DNA of 64,000 bases from Limnohabitans radicicola. GTDB taxonomy: Bacteria > Pseudomonadota > Gammaproteobacteria > Burkholderiales > Burkholderiaceae_C. Location of the stretch: contig NZ_JACYFT010000002.1 of NCBI RefSeq assembly GCF_014837235.1, forward strand, positions 682,001 through 746,000, written 5' to 3'. Below are positions 1 to 9,790 of this stretch, piece by piece; the stretch's first letter is position 1; each line of letters starts with the position of its first letter. The notes beneath the pieces were generated by a model. The model was given only the letters and a program-made list of their open reading frames with translations, searched no databases and was not told the DNA's origin. The translations under genes and the position numbers were made by a program.

Positions 1-285
1 GCTCGCATTGATGGTGAACTGGCTGCACCCGTCGCACAGCTTCTCATTGACACGGCTGCTGCCAGCAAAGCGTCCGATGACTCCACAAATGCAGTTGAGG
101 AAGCGACCACGGCATCGGCAGGGCAAGCGGTCAGTGACCCCTACGTCAAGGCAGCAGCCAACTATCTGGCCCGTGACCTGGCCGATTGGAGTGCGTTTTC
201 CACAGGGCAAGAGGTCAAGGCCCACATTCTCAAGAAATTCTTTATGCAGGACTTTATGGGGGAGAGCCGTCATGTCTCCATTTGA
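1..285 (+). CDS. C-terminal fragment of an unidentified protein (cut by window edge)
   Basis: The frame starting at base 1 is open for 94 codons and stops with TGA at 283-285. The residues are Ala-rich, then end in an amphipathic helix-like stretch containing KAHILKKFFMQDF. I do not recognise the family. The next gene starts inside it at 272 (14-bp overlap), so it is probably the upstream member of the same plus-strand operon that runs into the large polyvalent protein. A different frame is also open across these bases but does not join a plausible start. Only the C-terminus is visible, so no function is proposed. Confidence 0.55.
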   Translation, partial: ARIDGELAAPVAQLLIDTAAASKASDDSTNAVEEATTASAGQAVSDPYVKAAANYLARDLADWSAFSTGQEVKAHILKKFFMQDFMGESRHVSI

Positions 286-658
286 TTTCAAGAGCGAAGA
301 CGCAGCACAGGCCGCCTGGCGTGCGCAGGCGCACGCAGAGGCTACACAAAAACTGGCCCAAGCGCTGGCACAGCAAGAGGCCATTCGCCCAGCCACCAAC
401 GCATCGGAGTTTCAACTTAACCTGAGCCTGGTCATTGATCGACTGGCGCATGAGGAGCTGGCATTGATCGAGAATATGACTGGTATGGAGTTGCTGGAAA
501 AACTGGCCGCCGCTCAGGCCGGTGAACCGGTTGATTTCACCCCTGCTCAGGCCCATGCCCTGGGGGCATTTCCAGAAGACGCCATCAGTGATGGCGATCT
601 GGATGTCCCAGACGATGAAGGTTTTGGTCAGAGTGGCCAAAAAGGCGCTGAGTCATGA
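272..658 (+). CDS. Small hypothetical protein upstream of the polyvalent protein
   Basis: This encodes 128 residues. I chose the ATG at 272 because a GGGGGAGA ribosome-binding sequence sits just upstream; the longer open frame from 8 only shadows the preceding gene. The N-terminal half is an Ala/Gln-rich helical segment, the middle (LSLVIDRLAHEELALIENM) looks helical, and the C-terminus is acidic (DGDLDVPDDEGFG). There is no signal peptide or membrane segment. The stop overlaps the ATG of the next gene (ATGA at 655), implying translational coupling with the polyvalent protein. The family is not recognised. Confidence 0.6.
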   Translation: MSPFDFKSEDAAQAAWRAQAHAEATQKLAQALAQQEAIRPATNASEFQLNLSLVIDRLAHEELALIENMTGMELLEKLAAAQAGEPVDFTPAQAHALGAFPEDAISDGDLDVPDDEGFGQSGQKGAES

Positions 659-3600
659 GCGACCCGTCCAGCATCAACATGGACCAAAGCAGCGCGCCCG
701 GCCCGCTTACGCTTGAGCAGTCTTGGAATTTGGTCGATGAATTTTGCGAAATTTACCCGATGGCCTATGCTATCGATTTCAGAATCCGTGCAACCCAAGA
801 GGAACTCTATGGACCAAACGCAACCCAGGCAAACGTTGGACGCATCTTTGGAGGATACGTACCAGCCACGCGTGGTGATCAGGAACGGAGTCCGCTTTAT
901 CGAGGACGATGTGATCTTGCCTATTCCAGCTTTCGTAACGAGGCCGATGCCAGACAGACACTTGTTCACGAAATTTTGGGACACTTCGGACTCAACACCC
1001 TCGAGCGATCAGAAAAAAGAGCCCTCCTAGAATCCATCAGCCTGTCCAGACACCAACCCGGTCTGGACGGGCTCTGGCTTGCCACTGCGAACATTTATGC
1101 AGATCAGTCCGATCTGCAAATCGCCGAAGAGCTTTACTGCGTACTGGTCGAGGCAAACCCGGCGCCGATACTCACTGCTTCCAGTCGCCCCGCCATTCTG
1201 GACAAGCTGGCCCAGCAAGGCCCGCAACTCTTGTTGCCAGATGACCTCAAGTCCATTACTGCCCACATTGCCACGGGCTTGCATGAGCGAACCCGCGACC
1301 AGGTCATTTTCCCGCAGGACCGCCGAGCGCAGTTTTCGCGCACCGCATCAGAAAATCCGCCCTTCCATGAAGTCGTTGCTTCAGAACTGATCCGCCAGAT
1401 TGAAGCGGGCACTGCCCCCTGGCAAAAGCCTTGGAATGCAGACGGGGGCATTGGCGGGATGCCCATCAACCCCACAACGGGCAAGCGCTACAAAGGCATC
1501 AACGCCATTCACTTGTTGGCACAGGGGCACGCCGATCCACGCTGGCTCACGTACAAGCAAGCAGCCAGCTTGGATGCCCAGGTCAGAAAGGGGGAGCGCG
1601 GCACCTCCATCCAATACTGGAAATTCGAGGACACACGCACTAAAACCGATGACCTCGGCAGGCCCATCTTGGAGCCCGACGGAACACCAGTTCAAGAGCG
1701 CTACAAACTGGATAACCCCAAGGTCTTCTACGCCACAGTGTTCAATGCCGAGCAAATAGATGGCCTGGCCCCGCTGTTGAAACCTGAACTGAAGTGGGAC
1801 CCGGTCGAACGCGCGGAGCAGATTCTGACCAACTCCGGCGCCCAAATTCAGCACGCGGCCGTGGACCGGGCGTACTACAGCCCCGCCCGAGATGAAATCC
1901 ACCTGCCCCTGCAAGCCCAATTCCCAACAGCCGGTGCCTACTACGCCACGGCATTGCATGAGTTGGGGCACTGGACGGGCCATGAGAGCCGTCTGCAACG
2001 TGACCTCAACCATGCATTTGGCAGCGAAGGCTATGCGCGGGAAGAGCTGCGGGCAGAAATTGCCAGCATGATGCTATGTGCAGAGTTGGGGCTGCCGCAT
2101 GACCCCAGCCAGCATGCCTCCTACGTGGCCAGTTGGGTCAGCGTCCTCAAGCAAGACCCTTTGGAGATTTTCCGGGCTGCGGCCGACGCAGAAAAAATCA
2201 ATGCCCTGGCTTTGAGCTATGCACCTGCCCAGGCGCAGGAACTGAACCTCAGCGAAAGCATTGCCACGTCGGCGCCGACCCCCAACCTCTCCCCTGCCCC
2301 CATGGTGCAGCCCGAGTCTGCTGCGGCCATTGATCCAGCTCCCACCTCGGCTCCCGCCACCCACAAGGCGAATTCCATGCAATTTCAACCCCTGAGTGCT
2401 GACGATGTTCGTGACGCCCTGTCCTACATCTCTCCCAACCTGGCCCGCGACGACTGGGCGCGCATTGGCATGGCGCTCAAGTCCGAGTTTCCCAATGACA
2501 TCGGCCTCGATCTTTTTGACCAATGGAGTGCATCGGGTGAAGGCTACGTCCGCAACGCCGTTCTTTCAACATGGCGCAGCATCCGAGCAGAGGGGGCCGT
2601 CAAGATCGGAACCTTGCTCAAACTGGCTCAAGAAAACGGGTTCAAACCTCGTCAAGACAGCGCCTGGCGAGCTCCAGTGGCGCCAACTATGGATGCAGCC
2701 ACCCAAGCGGCGAAAGCAGCTGCTGCAGCGCAAGAGCAGCAAGAACGCCTGTCCCAGCAACAAAGTGCGGCATCTCAGGCCATGCAAATGTGGCAGAACG
2801 CACAACCGGAAGGCGAAGCTGCGTACCTGCAGCGCAAAGGTGTTGGCGCCCATGGCACCCGCACCAGCGCCAATGGCATCTTGCTGGTGCCCCTTGTAGA
2901 TGAGCAGGGAACGCTGTGGAACGTGCAGCGCATCCTCCCCCAAAAACTGAACAACGGCACCGACAAATTGTTTCTCAAGGGGGGGCGCAAGAGCGGACTG
3001 TTCCACGTTATAGGGGACATGGGCAGCAATGCTCAGCAGCCCATCTTGTTTGCCGAAGGCTATGCCACCGCCGCCAGCTTGCACGAAGCCACAGGCTGGC
3101 CCACGGTGGTGTGCCTGGATGCGGGCAACCTGGTCAAGGTCGCCAAACAGTTTCGTCGCCAAAATCCGCAAGCCTTGATTGTGGTTGCCGGTGACGATGA
3201 CTTGCAAACCCTGACCCAAAAGGGGGTCAACCCTGGCCGCGACAAAGCCACCCTCGCCGCCCAACAAGCCAGTGGCGCACTGGCATTCCCACAGAGGTTG
3301 GCACCGCAGAGTTCGGATTTCAACGATTTGGTGGCCCAGTATGGGCAAGAGGCCGGCCACTCGCTCATTCGCGCCAGCCTCCATGTCGGGCTGACGCAAT
3401 ATGCCGAAGGCGCACAACCTTGGGTCGAATTATCCGAAGGCCAGATACGGCAGGCCCAGGACGCGCTTGGCAGCCTGGAGCGCCAAGGCCTGGTCAGCGT
3501 CGCATCTAACCTCACACCTAACCGGGCACCTGAAACCACAGTTGAACCCACAGATGCCAGCCCGCAAGCACAGACATTCGACGCACCTCGACCAGGGGCG

Positions 3601-5895
3601 GTCGAGCAGCCACCGCTGCAAGCGAGCGAACCACCGCAAGACCTCTCCACGACTGTGTCTGTGCCTGCAGCCCCGCTGGGCGAAGGCATCCTTGCCATTT
3701 CAAAGCCAAACCCGGCCTCACAAAACCCTGAGACGACGAATCCTGCTGGAATCCCCCCTGAGCAATTTGGGCCTGCTTCAGTTACTCCCTCAGCAGTGCC
3801 CGGTTCTGCTGATGCACTCTCCGTTGTCGCCCCAGTTGTCCCACCAGCTGCCGCTGTGGCCCCCGCACCTCGGCCCGATCCGATCAATGACCTGAATCTG
3901 CAGGCACTGCAAGCCAAGCGGGCACGCGATGCCCAGCAAGTGCAGCAAGAAATGGGCCACGGGGCTCAGCCGCAAAACCAAGCGGGCGACACCGCCGTTG
4001 AACCCGGCCCCTTGCCGGGCATGAACAGCGTCAGCGGGACAGCGCCAGTCCAGGAGACAGGACAGGACACTCACCCGTACCAGGAGCTGCGCGCCCTGCG
4101 CGAGCGTCTGTCCAAAGAATTCCAATACGACGGCGCTGGCAAGTACTACTACCGACAAGGAAAGCAGGAGCTGGCCTTCGAGGACAAAGGCGGCAAATTT
4201 GACACCCCACACCACTCTCCCGAGATTGCTGCAGCAATTGCCCAGCTGGCCCACGCCAAAGGCTGGAAGCAGATGCATCTGTCGGGCACGCCCGAATTTC
4301 GCCGAGAAATGTGGCTGCAGGCATCGCTGATGGGCCTGAAGGTGATCGGTTACGAGCCCCAAGCCATTGACCATGTCCGCTTGGCTGAGCGTCGGCAATT
4401 GCTGGCCAAGGACCAGCCGCCCCAAGCCGCATCCAAGACAACCATTAACAGCGTTGCAGCCACTTTGGCGCCCAACCCCGAAGTTGGATCGGCATCAACC
4501 ATGCCCACCCCGACTACCTTCCCCCCGACGCCATCCGCTCCAACGGTCAAGGCCACCCCAGCACCGGCCCTGCTCTCAGGCGCGGCAGCCAAGCAGCTCG
4601 ATGCGCAATTGCGAGCTGTGCTGACCCAAAACGGGGCCAATGAGCCCCAGGCCATCGAAATGACGCTGGGCAAGCTGTATTCGCAGGTGCAGTCCCCCCG
4701 TGTCTACCTGGGACAACTGCTCGAGCACGGGGCCGCCCCTTACAAATTTGACCCCAAAGAACAGGACAGCTACTTCATCAAGCTGCAAAGCAAAAGCGGC
4801 GTCCAAACCGTTTGGGGGGTGGATTTGCCCAGAGCCTTGAACGAGATGTCTGCGAATGGCGAGAGCGCCATTGGACAAGACATCTTGCTGACATTCCAAG
4901 GCTTGAAGAAGGTGCAGGCCCTGTTGCCCCAGAAAGACGCATCAGGCCTTCCCGCTGGCGAGCAGTGGGAGCTTGTCGATCGGAACACCTGGTTTGTACA
5001 ACCGGTCATGCAAGCCTATGCCCAAAGCCAGCATGAACTGGCCCAGATGCCGCCAGAAATACCTGCTGACTCTTTCCCCTCAGCTGATGCAAATCCAACA
5101 GTGACGGCAGATGCGGCATCAGCGGCTACACCAGAAGCGACCGCACAAACCGCACGTCCCGCGCCTCCCGCGCAGGCCATGAAAGCGGCGCCGCCGCCAT
5201 CAGACAGGCTTCGTCATGCCTTGGCTCAGCTCAAGGTCGATCCGCTGCAAGCGGAGATCACGCTGGCATCCATGCAAAGCCTGTTCGCATCACCCAAGTT
5301 TCAAGTGGGCCGATTGCTTGAGCATGGCGAGGCACCACTGCGGTTTACCCAAGGGCAACCGCTCAGTTATTACATGAAGCTGGCAACTGAGCAGGGGCAC
5401 GTACTGCTGTGGTCTGCTGATTTTCCTCGCGCCATGAACAACAACCCCGTCCATCACGGTCAAACCGTGGTGGTTGCTTACCGGGGCATTGAAGTGGTGG
5501 GTGATGGTCAAAACCAAGCACAGCCCCGCAACGATTGGCTGATCGCCCCACTGGAACAACTGCATGCTGACGCCCAGCAAGGCGTCGTGCAGCGTATGAG
5601 CAACGCCAAGGTCATGCCCGCCAGCCCAGCACCTCGCCCCAGCGCATCGCAAGAGCAGCAATCGTTGTACATCTTGCGCGAAGCCATGCGCCAGGCGGGG
5701 ATTCCCCAGGAATTTGCGCTACCCACGCTCAAAGAAGCGCAGCGCCGGTTGGGCTCAGGGCCCGATACCACTCCCACGTCGCTTGGGCAGCCAGGGCTTG
5801 AAGCGGCACAAACCATGGCGACGCGCCCTAGCCCGAAATCCCCCCAACTTTCTGCAACCCCTTCGGTGTCCAGAAAAGTTGGCCCTTCCATCTGA
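655..5895 (+). CDS. Polyvalent protein: zincin, ArdC-like, PriCT-2, Toprim and LPD7 domains
   Basis: This 1,746-residue cytoplasmic protein is of the kind delivered or made early by conjugative elements. Domains in order: a zincin-like N-terminus with HEILGH at residues 105-110; an ArdC-type N-terminal ssDNA-binding region (about 240-380) followed by a second zincin with HELGHWTGH at 435-443; PriCT-2 at about 580-665; a Toprim primase-like domain at about 795-885 with the EGYATA glutamate near 801 and an acidic DDD near 847; Pro/Ala-rich linkers; LPD7 at about 1140-1245; then two copies of a roughly 110-residue domain near 1315-1425 and 1516-1620 (shared LGQLLEHG / VGRLLEHG). ArdC proteins protect incoming DNA from restriction, and Toprim/PriCT-2 proteins prime the transferred strand. 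The combination suggests antirestriction plus priming during establishment. Domain calls come from motifs read by eye; the exact borders are approximate. Confidence 0.85.
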   Translation: MSDPSSINMDQSSAPGPLTLEQSWNLVDEFCEIYPMAYAIDFRIRATQEELYGPNATQANVGRIFGGYVPATRGDQERSPLYRGRCDLAYSSFRNEADARQTLVHEILGHFGLNTLERSEKRALLESISLSRHQPGLDGLWLATANIYADQSDLQIAEELYCVLVEANPAPILTASSRPAILDKLAQQGPQLLLPDDLKSITAHIATGLHERTRDQVIFPQDRRAQFSRTASENPPFHEVVASELIRQIEAGTAPWQKPWNADGGIGGMPINPTTGKRYKGINAIHLLAQGHADPRWLTYKQAASLDAQVRKGERGTSIQYWKFEDTRTKTDDLGRPILEPDGTPVQERYKLDNPKVFYATVFNAEQIDGLAPLLKPELKWDPVERAEQILTNSGAQIQHAAVDRAYYSPARDEIHLPLQAQFPTAGAYYATALHELGHWTGHESRLQRDLNHAFGSEGYAREELRAEIASMMLCAELGLPHDPSQHASYVASWVSVLKQDPLEIFRAAADAEKINALALSYAPAQAQELNLSESIATSAPTPNLSPAPMVQPESAAAIDPAPTSAPATHKANSMQFQPLSADDVRDALSYISPNLARDDWARIGMALKSEFPNDIGLDLFDQWSASGEGYVRNAVLSTWRSIRAEGAVKIGTLLKLAQENGFKPRQDSAWRAPVAPTMDAATQAAKAAAAAQEQQERLSQQQSAASQAMQMWQNAQPEGEAAYLQRKGVGAHGTRTSANGILLVPLVDEQGTLWNVQRILPQKLNNGTDKLFLKGGRKSGLFHVIGDMGSNAQQPILFAEGYATAASLHEATGWPTVVCLDAGNLVKVAKQFRRQNPQALIVVAGDDDLQTLTQKGVNPGRDKATLAAQQASGALAFPQRLAPQSSDFNDLVAQYGQEAGHSLIRASLHVGLTQYAEGAQPWVELSEGQIRQAQDALGSLERQGLVSVASNLTPNRAPETTVEPTDASPQAQTFDAPRPGAVEQPPLQASEPPQDLSTTVSVPAAPLGEGILAISKPNPASQNPETTNPAGIPPEQFGPASVTPSAVPGSADALSVVAPVVPPAAAVAPAPRPDPINDLNLQALQAKRARDAQQVQQEMGHGAQPQNQAGDTAVEPGPLPGMNSVSGTAPVQETGQDTHPYQELRALRERLSKEFQYDGAGKYYYRQGKQELAFEDKGGKFDTPHHSPEIAAAIAQLAHAKGWKQMHLSGTPEFRREMWLQASLMGLKVIGYEPQAIDHVRLAERRQLLAKDQPPQAASKTTINSVAATLAPNPEVGSASTMPTPTTFPPTPSAPTVKATPAPALLSGAAAKQLDAQLRAVLTQNGANEPQAIEMTLGKLYSQVQSPRVYLGQLLEHGAAPYKFDPKEQDSYFIKLQSKSGVQTVWGVDLPRALNEMSANGESAIGQDILLTFQGLKKVQALLPQKDASGLPAGEQWELVDRNTWFVQPVMQAYAQSQHELAQMPPEIPADSFPSADANPTVTADAASAATPEATAQTARPAPPAQAMKAAPPPSDRLRHALAQLKVDPLQAEITLASMQSLFASPKFQVGRLLEHGEAPLRFTQGQPLSYYMKLATEQGHVLLWSADFPRAMNNNPVHHGQTVVVAYRGIEVVGDGQNQAQPRNDWLIAPLEQLHADAQQGVVQRMSNAKVMPASPAPRPSASQEQQSLYILREAMRQAGIPQEFALPTLKEAQRRLGSGPDTTPTSLGQPGLEAAQTMATRPSPKSPQLSATPSVSRKVGPSI

Positions 5896-5907
5896 TTGGC
5901 AAAAGTC

Positions 5908-6891
5908 ATGAAATCACTTTTCAGCAAAACCATTCCAGCTCTGGCTACATGTGCGTTGCTTGCCGCTTGCGCCAGCGGGAGTCCAAAACCCGACGCAGCG
6001 CAAGGCGAAATCCGCCAAGCAAACACGCAAGCCGAGGCCCTAACCGAACTCATTGAAATCACGCGTTCAGGACTGCCCCGGCGCTTTACTGCCCAGAAAG
6101 AAGCCGACATCAGGTCTGTCATGCGCGAATGGACAAAAGCGGCGGGCATGAGCCTGGACTGGCAAAGTACACAGCGCCCAAGCACCTCAGGCGGCATTGA
6201 TGAAAGCGACATCAGAGCCGCTTTGATGGCACTTGCAACCCAATTTCGAAGCGATCAAGCGTCGCTCGTCATCGAGTTTGCGGCGCCCAAGTTGCTGCGC
6301 GTGAGCGATGTGCAAAGGTCCGATCAAAGCTGCGCCCTGGTGCCCTCTGGTGCTATTGCTCTGGGGCGCTATTGCATGCCCTTGCCAGCGCAGACCAGTG
6401 GCGCTCAAGAGTCGCCCTCTTCTTCAACCCCTGCAACCACGCCACCAACGGCTGCGGTTGCATACCCAATCACTTCGAGCTCTGCGGGTGGTGCACCACC
6501 GACATCGACGCCATCGGCAAGTGCATCTAAAGAATTGCACCCTCTGGCCACGATGCCCTCACGCAGCGCCTTTGTGCCCGCTGGCCCGGCCAGCCCCCAC
6601 CAACGGCTCGCCATCGAATCAGGCCAACGCCTGAGTGTGGCCCTGGGGGCGTGGCTATCGGGTCAAGGCATAGAGCTGGTCTGGGACGTTAGCGCCAGTG
6701 GCGAGCGAATCCGCGATATCGAAATGATCTCAGCTTGGGCCTCTCCCAGCCCCGACGTCGAACAAACCCTGGCCCACCTCCTGCCTCCATTCGGTCTGCG
6801 CGCATTGGTGCAGGCCAGCCCACGCACCGTGATCGTGCGGGCAGCCACAGGCAGCACCAGCAAAGACACCACAGGAGTTAACAGCAAATGA
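5908..6891 (+). CDS. pilL: PilL-like lipoprotein, TcpQ-type C-terminal domain
   Basis: This encodes 327 residues from ATG 5908; a TTG at 5896 is an alternative start. The N-terminus is a lipoprotein signal ending in LLAAC. A Ser/Pro/Thr-rich linker (about residues 170-225) leads to a C-terminal domain of about 90 residues with the pattern of TcpQ/PilL proteins (QRLSVALGAWLSGQGIELVW, then an aromatic-poor beta segment ending IVRAA). In R64-type thin pili PilL is an outer-membrane-linked lipoprotein that works with the secretin. It opens the pil block and its stop overlaps the pilN start (ATGA at 6888), which supports this assignment. Confidence 0.7.
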   Translation: MKSLFSKTIPALATCALLAACASGSPKPDAAQGEIRQANTQAEALTELIEITRSGLPRRFTAQKEADIRSVMREWTKAAGMSLDWQSTQRPSTSGGIDESDIRAALMALATQFRSDQASLVIEFAAPKLLRVSDVQRSDQSCALVPSGAIALGRYCMPLPAQTSGAQESPSSSTPATTPPTAAVAYPITSSSAGGAPPTSTPSASASKELHPLATMPSRSAFVPAGPASPHQRLAIESGQRLSVALGAWLSGQGIELVWDVSASGERIRDIEMISAWASPSPDVEQTLAHLLPPFGLRALVQASPRTVIVRAATGSTSKDTTGVNSK

Positions 6892-8399
6892 TCACTTTTC
6901 GCAAACCCGCCGTACTGACCACAACACTCCTGGCATCTCTTTTGAGCGGCTGCATGACACCTGGCCGCATGAGCGATCAGGTTGACACCCGCGCACGCGC
7001 AGCTGCTCAGTCTGCCGAGCCCGTCATGCGCGTGAGCGCTCCGCTGGGCAAAGTCGTTGATGTGCTGGATACCAAACGGCAAGTCAGCCTGGACCTGGTG
7101 AACGCCAATGCGCACGAAACCATCAAGGCCCTGGCCCACAAGGCGGGGTATTCGGTGCAAGTGCTCCAAGGGGTGAACACTGGGGCCAATGTGACGCTCT
7201 CGATCACGGCAAGCTCGCCGCTGGCCGCCGTGCGCCAGGTCGCCTGGATGGCAGGCCTGGTGGCCGTGCTCAATGTTCAAGACAAGACAGTCACCTTGGC
7301 GCAAGAGGCGACGGTGACCTACAGAATTCCGGCCGAGGACATCAAAAAGGGCGTGAGCACCGCCTTCAGCTTTGGTGGCAGTCCCTTGGGCGCCTCGGGC
7401 AGCTCGGCAGGTGGCGCAGCAGCATCAGGCGGAGGCCAGAGTTTCTCTCCGGTCAAAAGCGACTTTACTGTCACCGGTGGTTATGGTGGCAGCGCCCCCA
7501 CTGTGTTCCACACCTACCTGCAAGCGCTCGCTGGCTCCAATGCCCGGGTGCAACTGTTTTTGGATGCGGGCTTGGTGACCGTGCGCGGAAACAGTACCGC
7601 GCTCAAGCGCGTGCACGATTTCCTGGCCAAGTGGGATGTGGAGGCGCGCCGACAAATTGAGGTAAACGCTCGCGTCGTCGAGGTCAGCCTGACCGACGAG
7701 ATGCGCCACGGAATCAGCTGGGATCGCGTCATTGGCAGCAATGGCAGCCTCAAGTACGGCATCAGCCAGTCCAATGCTTCGAGCGCTCTGGCGGCCACAC
7801 TGACTTTCAAGGCAGCCAGCGCCACCACCGTGATCGAGGCGCTGGAAGCCCTCACCCAGGTCGAAGTGACCTCCACCCCCCACCTGACCATTCAGAACAA
7901 CAGCGCAGGTGTCATGTTCGAGGGCACGCAAAAGCCGTACATGCCCACCGTGACCCAATCGGTGACGAGCACGGGCACCGGGGCCAACACCTCGGTGTCT
8001 GGCACTGGCGCACATGCCAGCGACGGTATCCAGTTGTCGGTGCACGCCTCCATCCTCGACGATGAGCAAGCCGTCCTGACCGTCATGCCCACCAGCGTGA
8101 CGCTGGGGGACCTGGTCTCCTTTTTGGACGACCGGGTCAAGATGTACGAGCAGACCGTGCGCACCTCTGGCCAGCGCATCTCCATCCGCTCCGATGAGAC
8201 GGTGGTCATCAGCTCCAACCGCTACGTCAAGGCCACCGGAAAAACCAGCGGACTGCCTGGCGTGGTGAGCCTGCCTTGGGTGGGCAAGGCCACCGGCTCA
8301 AATGCCCAGATGCAGGCGAACCGGCAGACGCTGCTGCTGCTTAACGCACGCATATTGCCCGCCCAGCCCAGCAACATCATCTATGCGGAGTCGCTGTGA
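6888..8399 (+). CDS. pilN: PilN, type IVb pilus secretin lipoprotein
   Basis: This 503-residue outer-membrane secretin would form the channel for the thin conjugative pilus. It has a lipoprotein signal with lipobox LLSGC (Cys22), an N-terminal secretin N-domain-like region (about 60-160), a Gly/Ser-rich stretch (about 165-185), and a secretin core from about residue 250 (RQIEVNARVVEVSLTDEMRH) to the end with the typical VTVMPTSVTLG region. Length and order match PilN of R64-like operons. It overlaps pilL at its start (ATGA) and pilO at its end. The function is inferred from family and context. Confidence 0.85.
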   Translation: MITFRKPAVLTTTLLASLLSGCMTPGRMSDQVDTRARAAAQSAEPVMRVSAPLGKVVDVLDTKRQVSLDLVNANAHETIKALAHKAGYSVQVLQGVNTGANVTLSITASSPLAAVRQVAWMAGLVAVLNVQDKTVTLAQEATVTYRIPAEDIKKGVSTAFSFGGSPLGASGSSAGGAAASGGGQSFSPVKSDFTVTGGYGGSAPTVFHTYLQALAGSNARVQLFLDAGLVTVRGNSTALKRVHDFLAKWDVEARRQIEVNARVVEVSLTDEMRHGISWDRVIGSNGSLKYGISQSNASSALAATLTFKAASATTVIEALEALTQVEVTSTPHLTIQNNSAGVMFEGTQKPYMPTVTQSVTSTGTGANTSVSGTGAHASDGIQLSVHASILDDEQAVLTVMPTSVTLGDLVSFLDDRVKMYEQTVRTSGQRISIRSDETVVISSNRYVKATGKTSGLPGVVSLPWVGKATGSNAQMQANRQTLLLLNARILPAQPSNIIYAESL

Positions 8400-9790
8400 T
8401 GCGCAAGCTCGCGACACACCTCTCCAAGCGCCTGGCCAAGCCTCTGGGCATGGGCAAGCATGAGGCCCAGGGGGATACCCCCAGGGATGAGGACGTTGCA
8501 CACAATGCCTCAACAGCTGGCCTATATTTGTTAGGCGGTCTGGGCGATAGTCGGCAGATGTACTCGCTGGACGAGCACTGGCGGGTGCAAAGCCACCGCA
8601 AAGTCGATCCAGGCAGCGCAAAAGGAATGGTCATTGCCGCCGACCCCGCCTTGGACCTGGCTCGGCGCATCGACAACACCTTCTCCGAGCGCGCACAGCT
8701 CTCGGAGTTTGCCAGCGACGCGGGCGAGCCGCTGCTGTCCGTCAAAACGAAAGCAAGCTCCAGTTTCAAGCAGCTGTTTGCGCGCAAGTCGCCGACGATC
8801 GACGATGAGGGCGAAACCCTCACGGCCGCGCAGGCTATTGAGAGCCGTGGCTGGTGGCTGTGTACCCCTGTAGAGCGACTCAAGAGCCTGCCCAGCGCCA
8901 CCCGCGTCTCGCCCGTCGCATCCACTTTGCTCAAGCTGCTGCAAGCGCACAGCAAAGACTCAGGTCAGCAAATGGACAGTGCAGCGACGGTGGTAGCTCT
9001 AGTGTTCCCGGGCGCCCCACAGGTCACGGATTACCAAATCGTGGTGTTGGCCACGTTCACAACAGCCGGGCACCTTGAAGGACTGGACTTTGTGCCCGGC
9101 AGCGGTCTGAGCGTGCAGCAAGTGATCAGCAACTATGTCTCCTTGCGCAAGCTCAACGCCGACGGCGTGTGGCCACAAGAGCAGCTGATCTTGGCCAGCA
9201 GCGAAGATGCGCAAGTCAAGAAGTGGCTGGCAGGCGCCACGACCTACCCCAGACATCAAATGATCCTGGGAATGCCTGTTCAACAGGCAGCCCGCCTGGG
9301 GACCGCGGTCAGCGCGGCCGCACTGGCTGCGACGCTGGCTTACAGCGGCTGGAGTCACTGGCAACTCTCGCAGCTTCGCTCGGCCATGGCAGATGCGCAA
9401 GCCCAGCAGGTGCGCTCCCGCACCCAGGCTGTGGCAGCAGTGCGTGAACACAGCCTGGGCCATGTCCTGCTCCACAGCGGCCTGGACAGCGAACGGGCCA
9501 TCGATCTGGCTGTGCAGGCCTGGCAACCCGGCACCCTCATCGAGATGGTGGCCAGCCGTGAGCGCGTGAGCCTTACAGCCACAGCGCCATTGGGCCAGAG
9601 CGAGGGTGCCGAGGACAGCGCCACCACGCCCGACGTTTCAGCGGCAGCCGCCCTGGTCAGCGCAGCCGCCCCCAAGGGCTGCACAGCCGCGCCCACACAA
9701 GTCAACGCAAGCATGCGCCAAATGGTCATCACCTATGAATGCACTCTACAAAATCCTGAGCTTGAGCGCCTGCGCGCTGCTGGCTTTTAA
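8399..9790 (+). CDS. pilO: PilO2-like type IVb pilus assembly protein
   Basis: This encodes 463 residues from ATG 8399, overlapping the pilN stop by one base; GTG 8396 is an alternative. The first ~290 residues are soluble and cytoplasmic. A single transmembrane helix follows at about 295-318 (VSAAALAATLAYSG), then a coiled-coil-like segment rich in Gln/Arg and a C-terminal periplasmic part. This layout (large cytoplasmic domain, one late membrane span) fits the PilO/PilO2 inner-membrane component of R64-type pili, which links secretin and ATPase. Position between pilN and pilP supports it. Confidence 0.75.
   Translation: MRKLATHLSKRLAKPLGMGKHEAQGDTPRDEDVAHNASTAGLYLLGGLGDSRQMYSLDEHWRVQSHRKVDPGSAKGMVIAADPALDLARRIDNTFSERAQLSEFASDAGEPLLSVKTKASSSFKQLFARKSPTIDDEGETLTAAQAIESRGWWLCTPVERLKSLPSATRVSPVASTLLKLLQAHSKDSGQQMDSAATVVALVFPGAPQVTDYQIVVLATFTTAGHLEGLDFVPGSGLSVQQVISNYVSLRKLNADGVWPQEQLILASSEDAQVKKWLAGATTYPRHQMILGMPVQQAARLGTAVSAAALAATLAYSGWSHWQLSQLRSAMADAQAQQVRSRTQAVAAVREHSLGHVLLHSGLDSERAIDLAVQAWQPGTLIEMVASRERVSLTATAPLGQSEGAEDSATTPDVSAAAALVSAAAPKGCTAAPTQVNASMRQMVITYECTLQNPELERLRAAGF

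Noticed and set aside
254..640. A 128-codon open frame on the minus strand
   Set aside because: It is the antisense shadow of the 272-658 gene, which has a proper ribosome-binding site and overlaps its neighbours in operon style.
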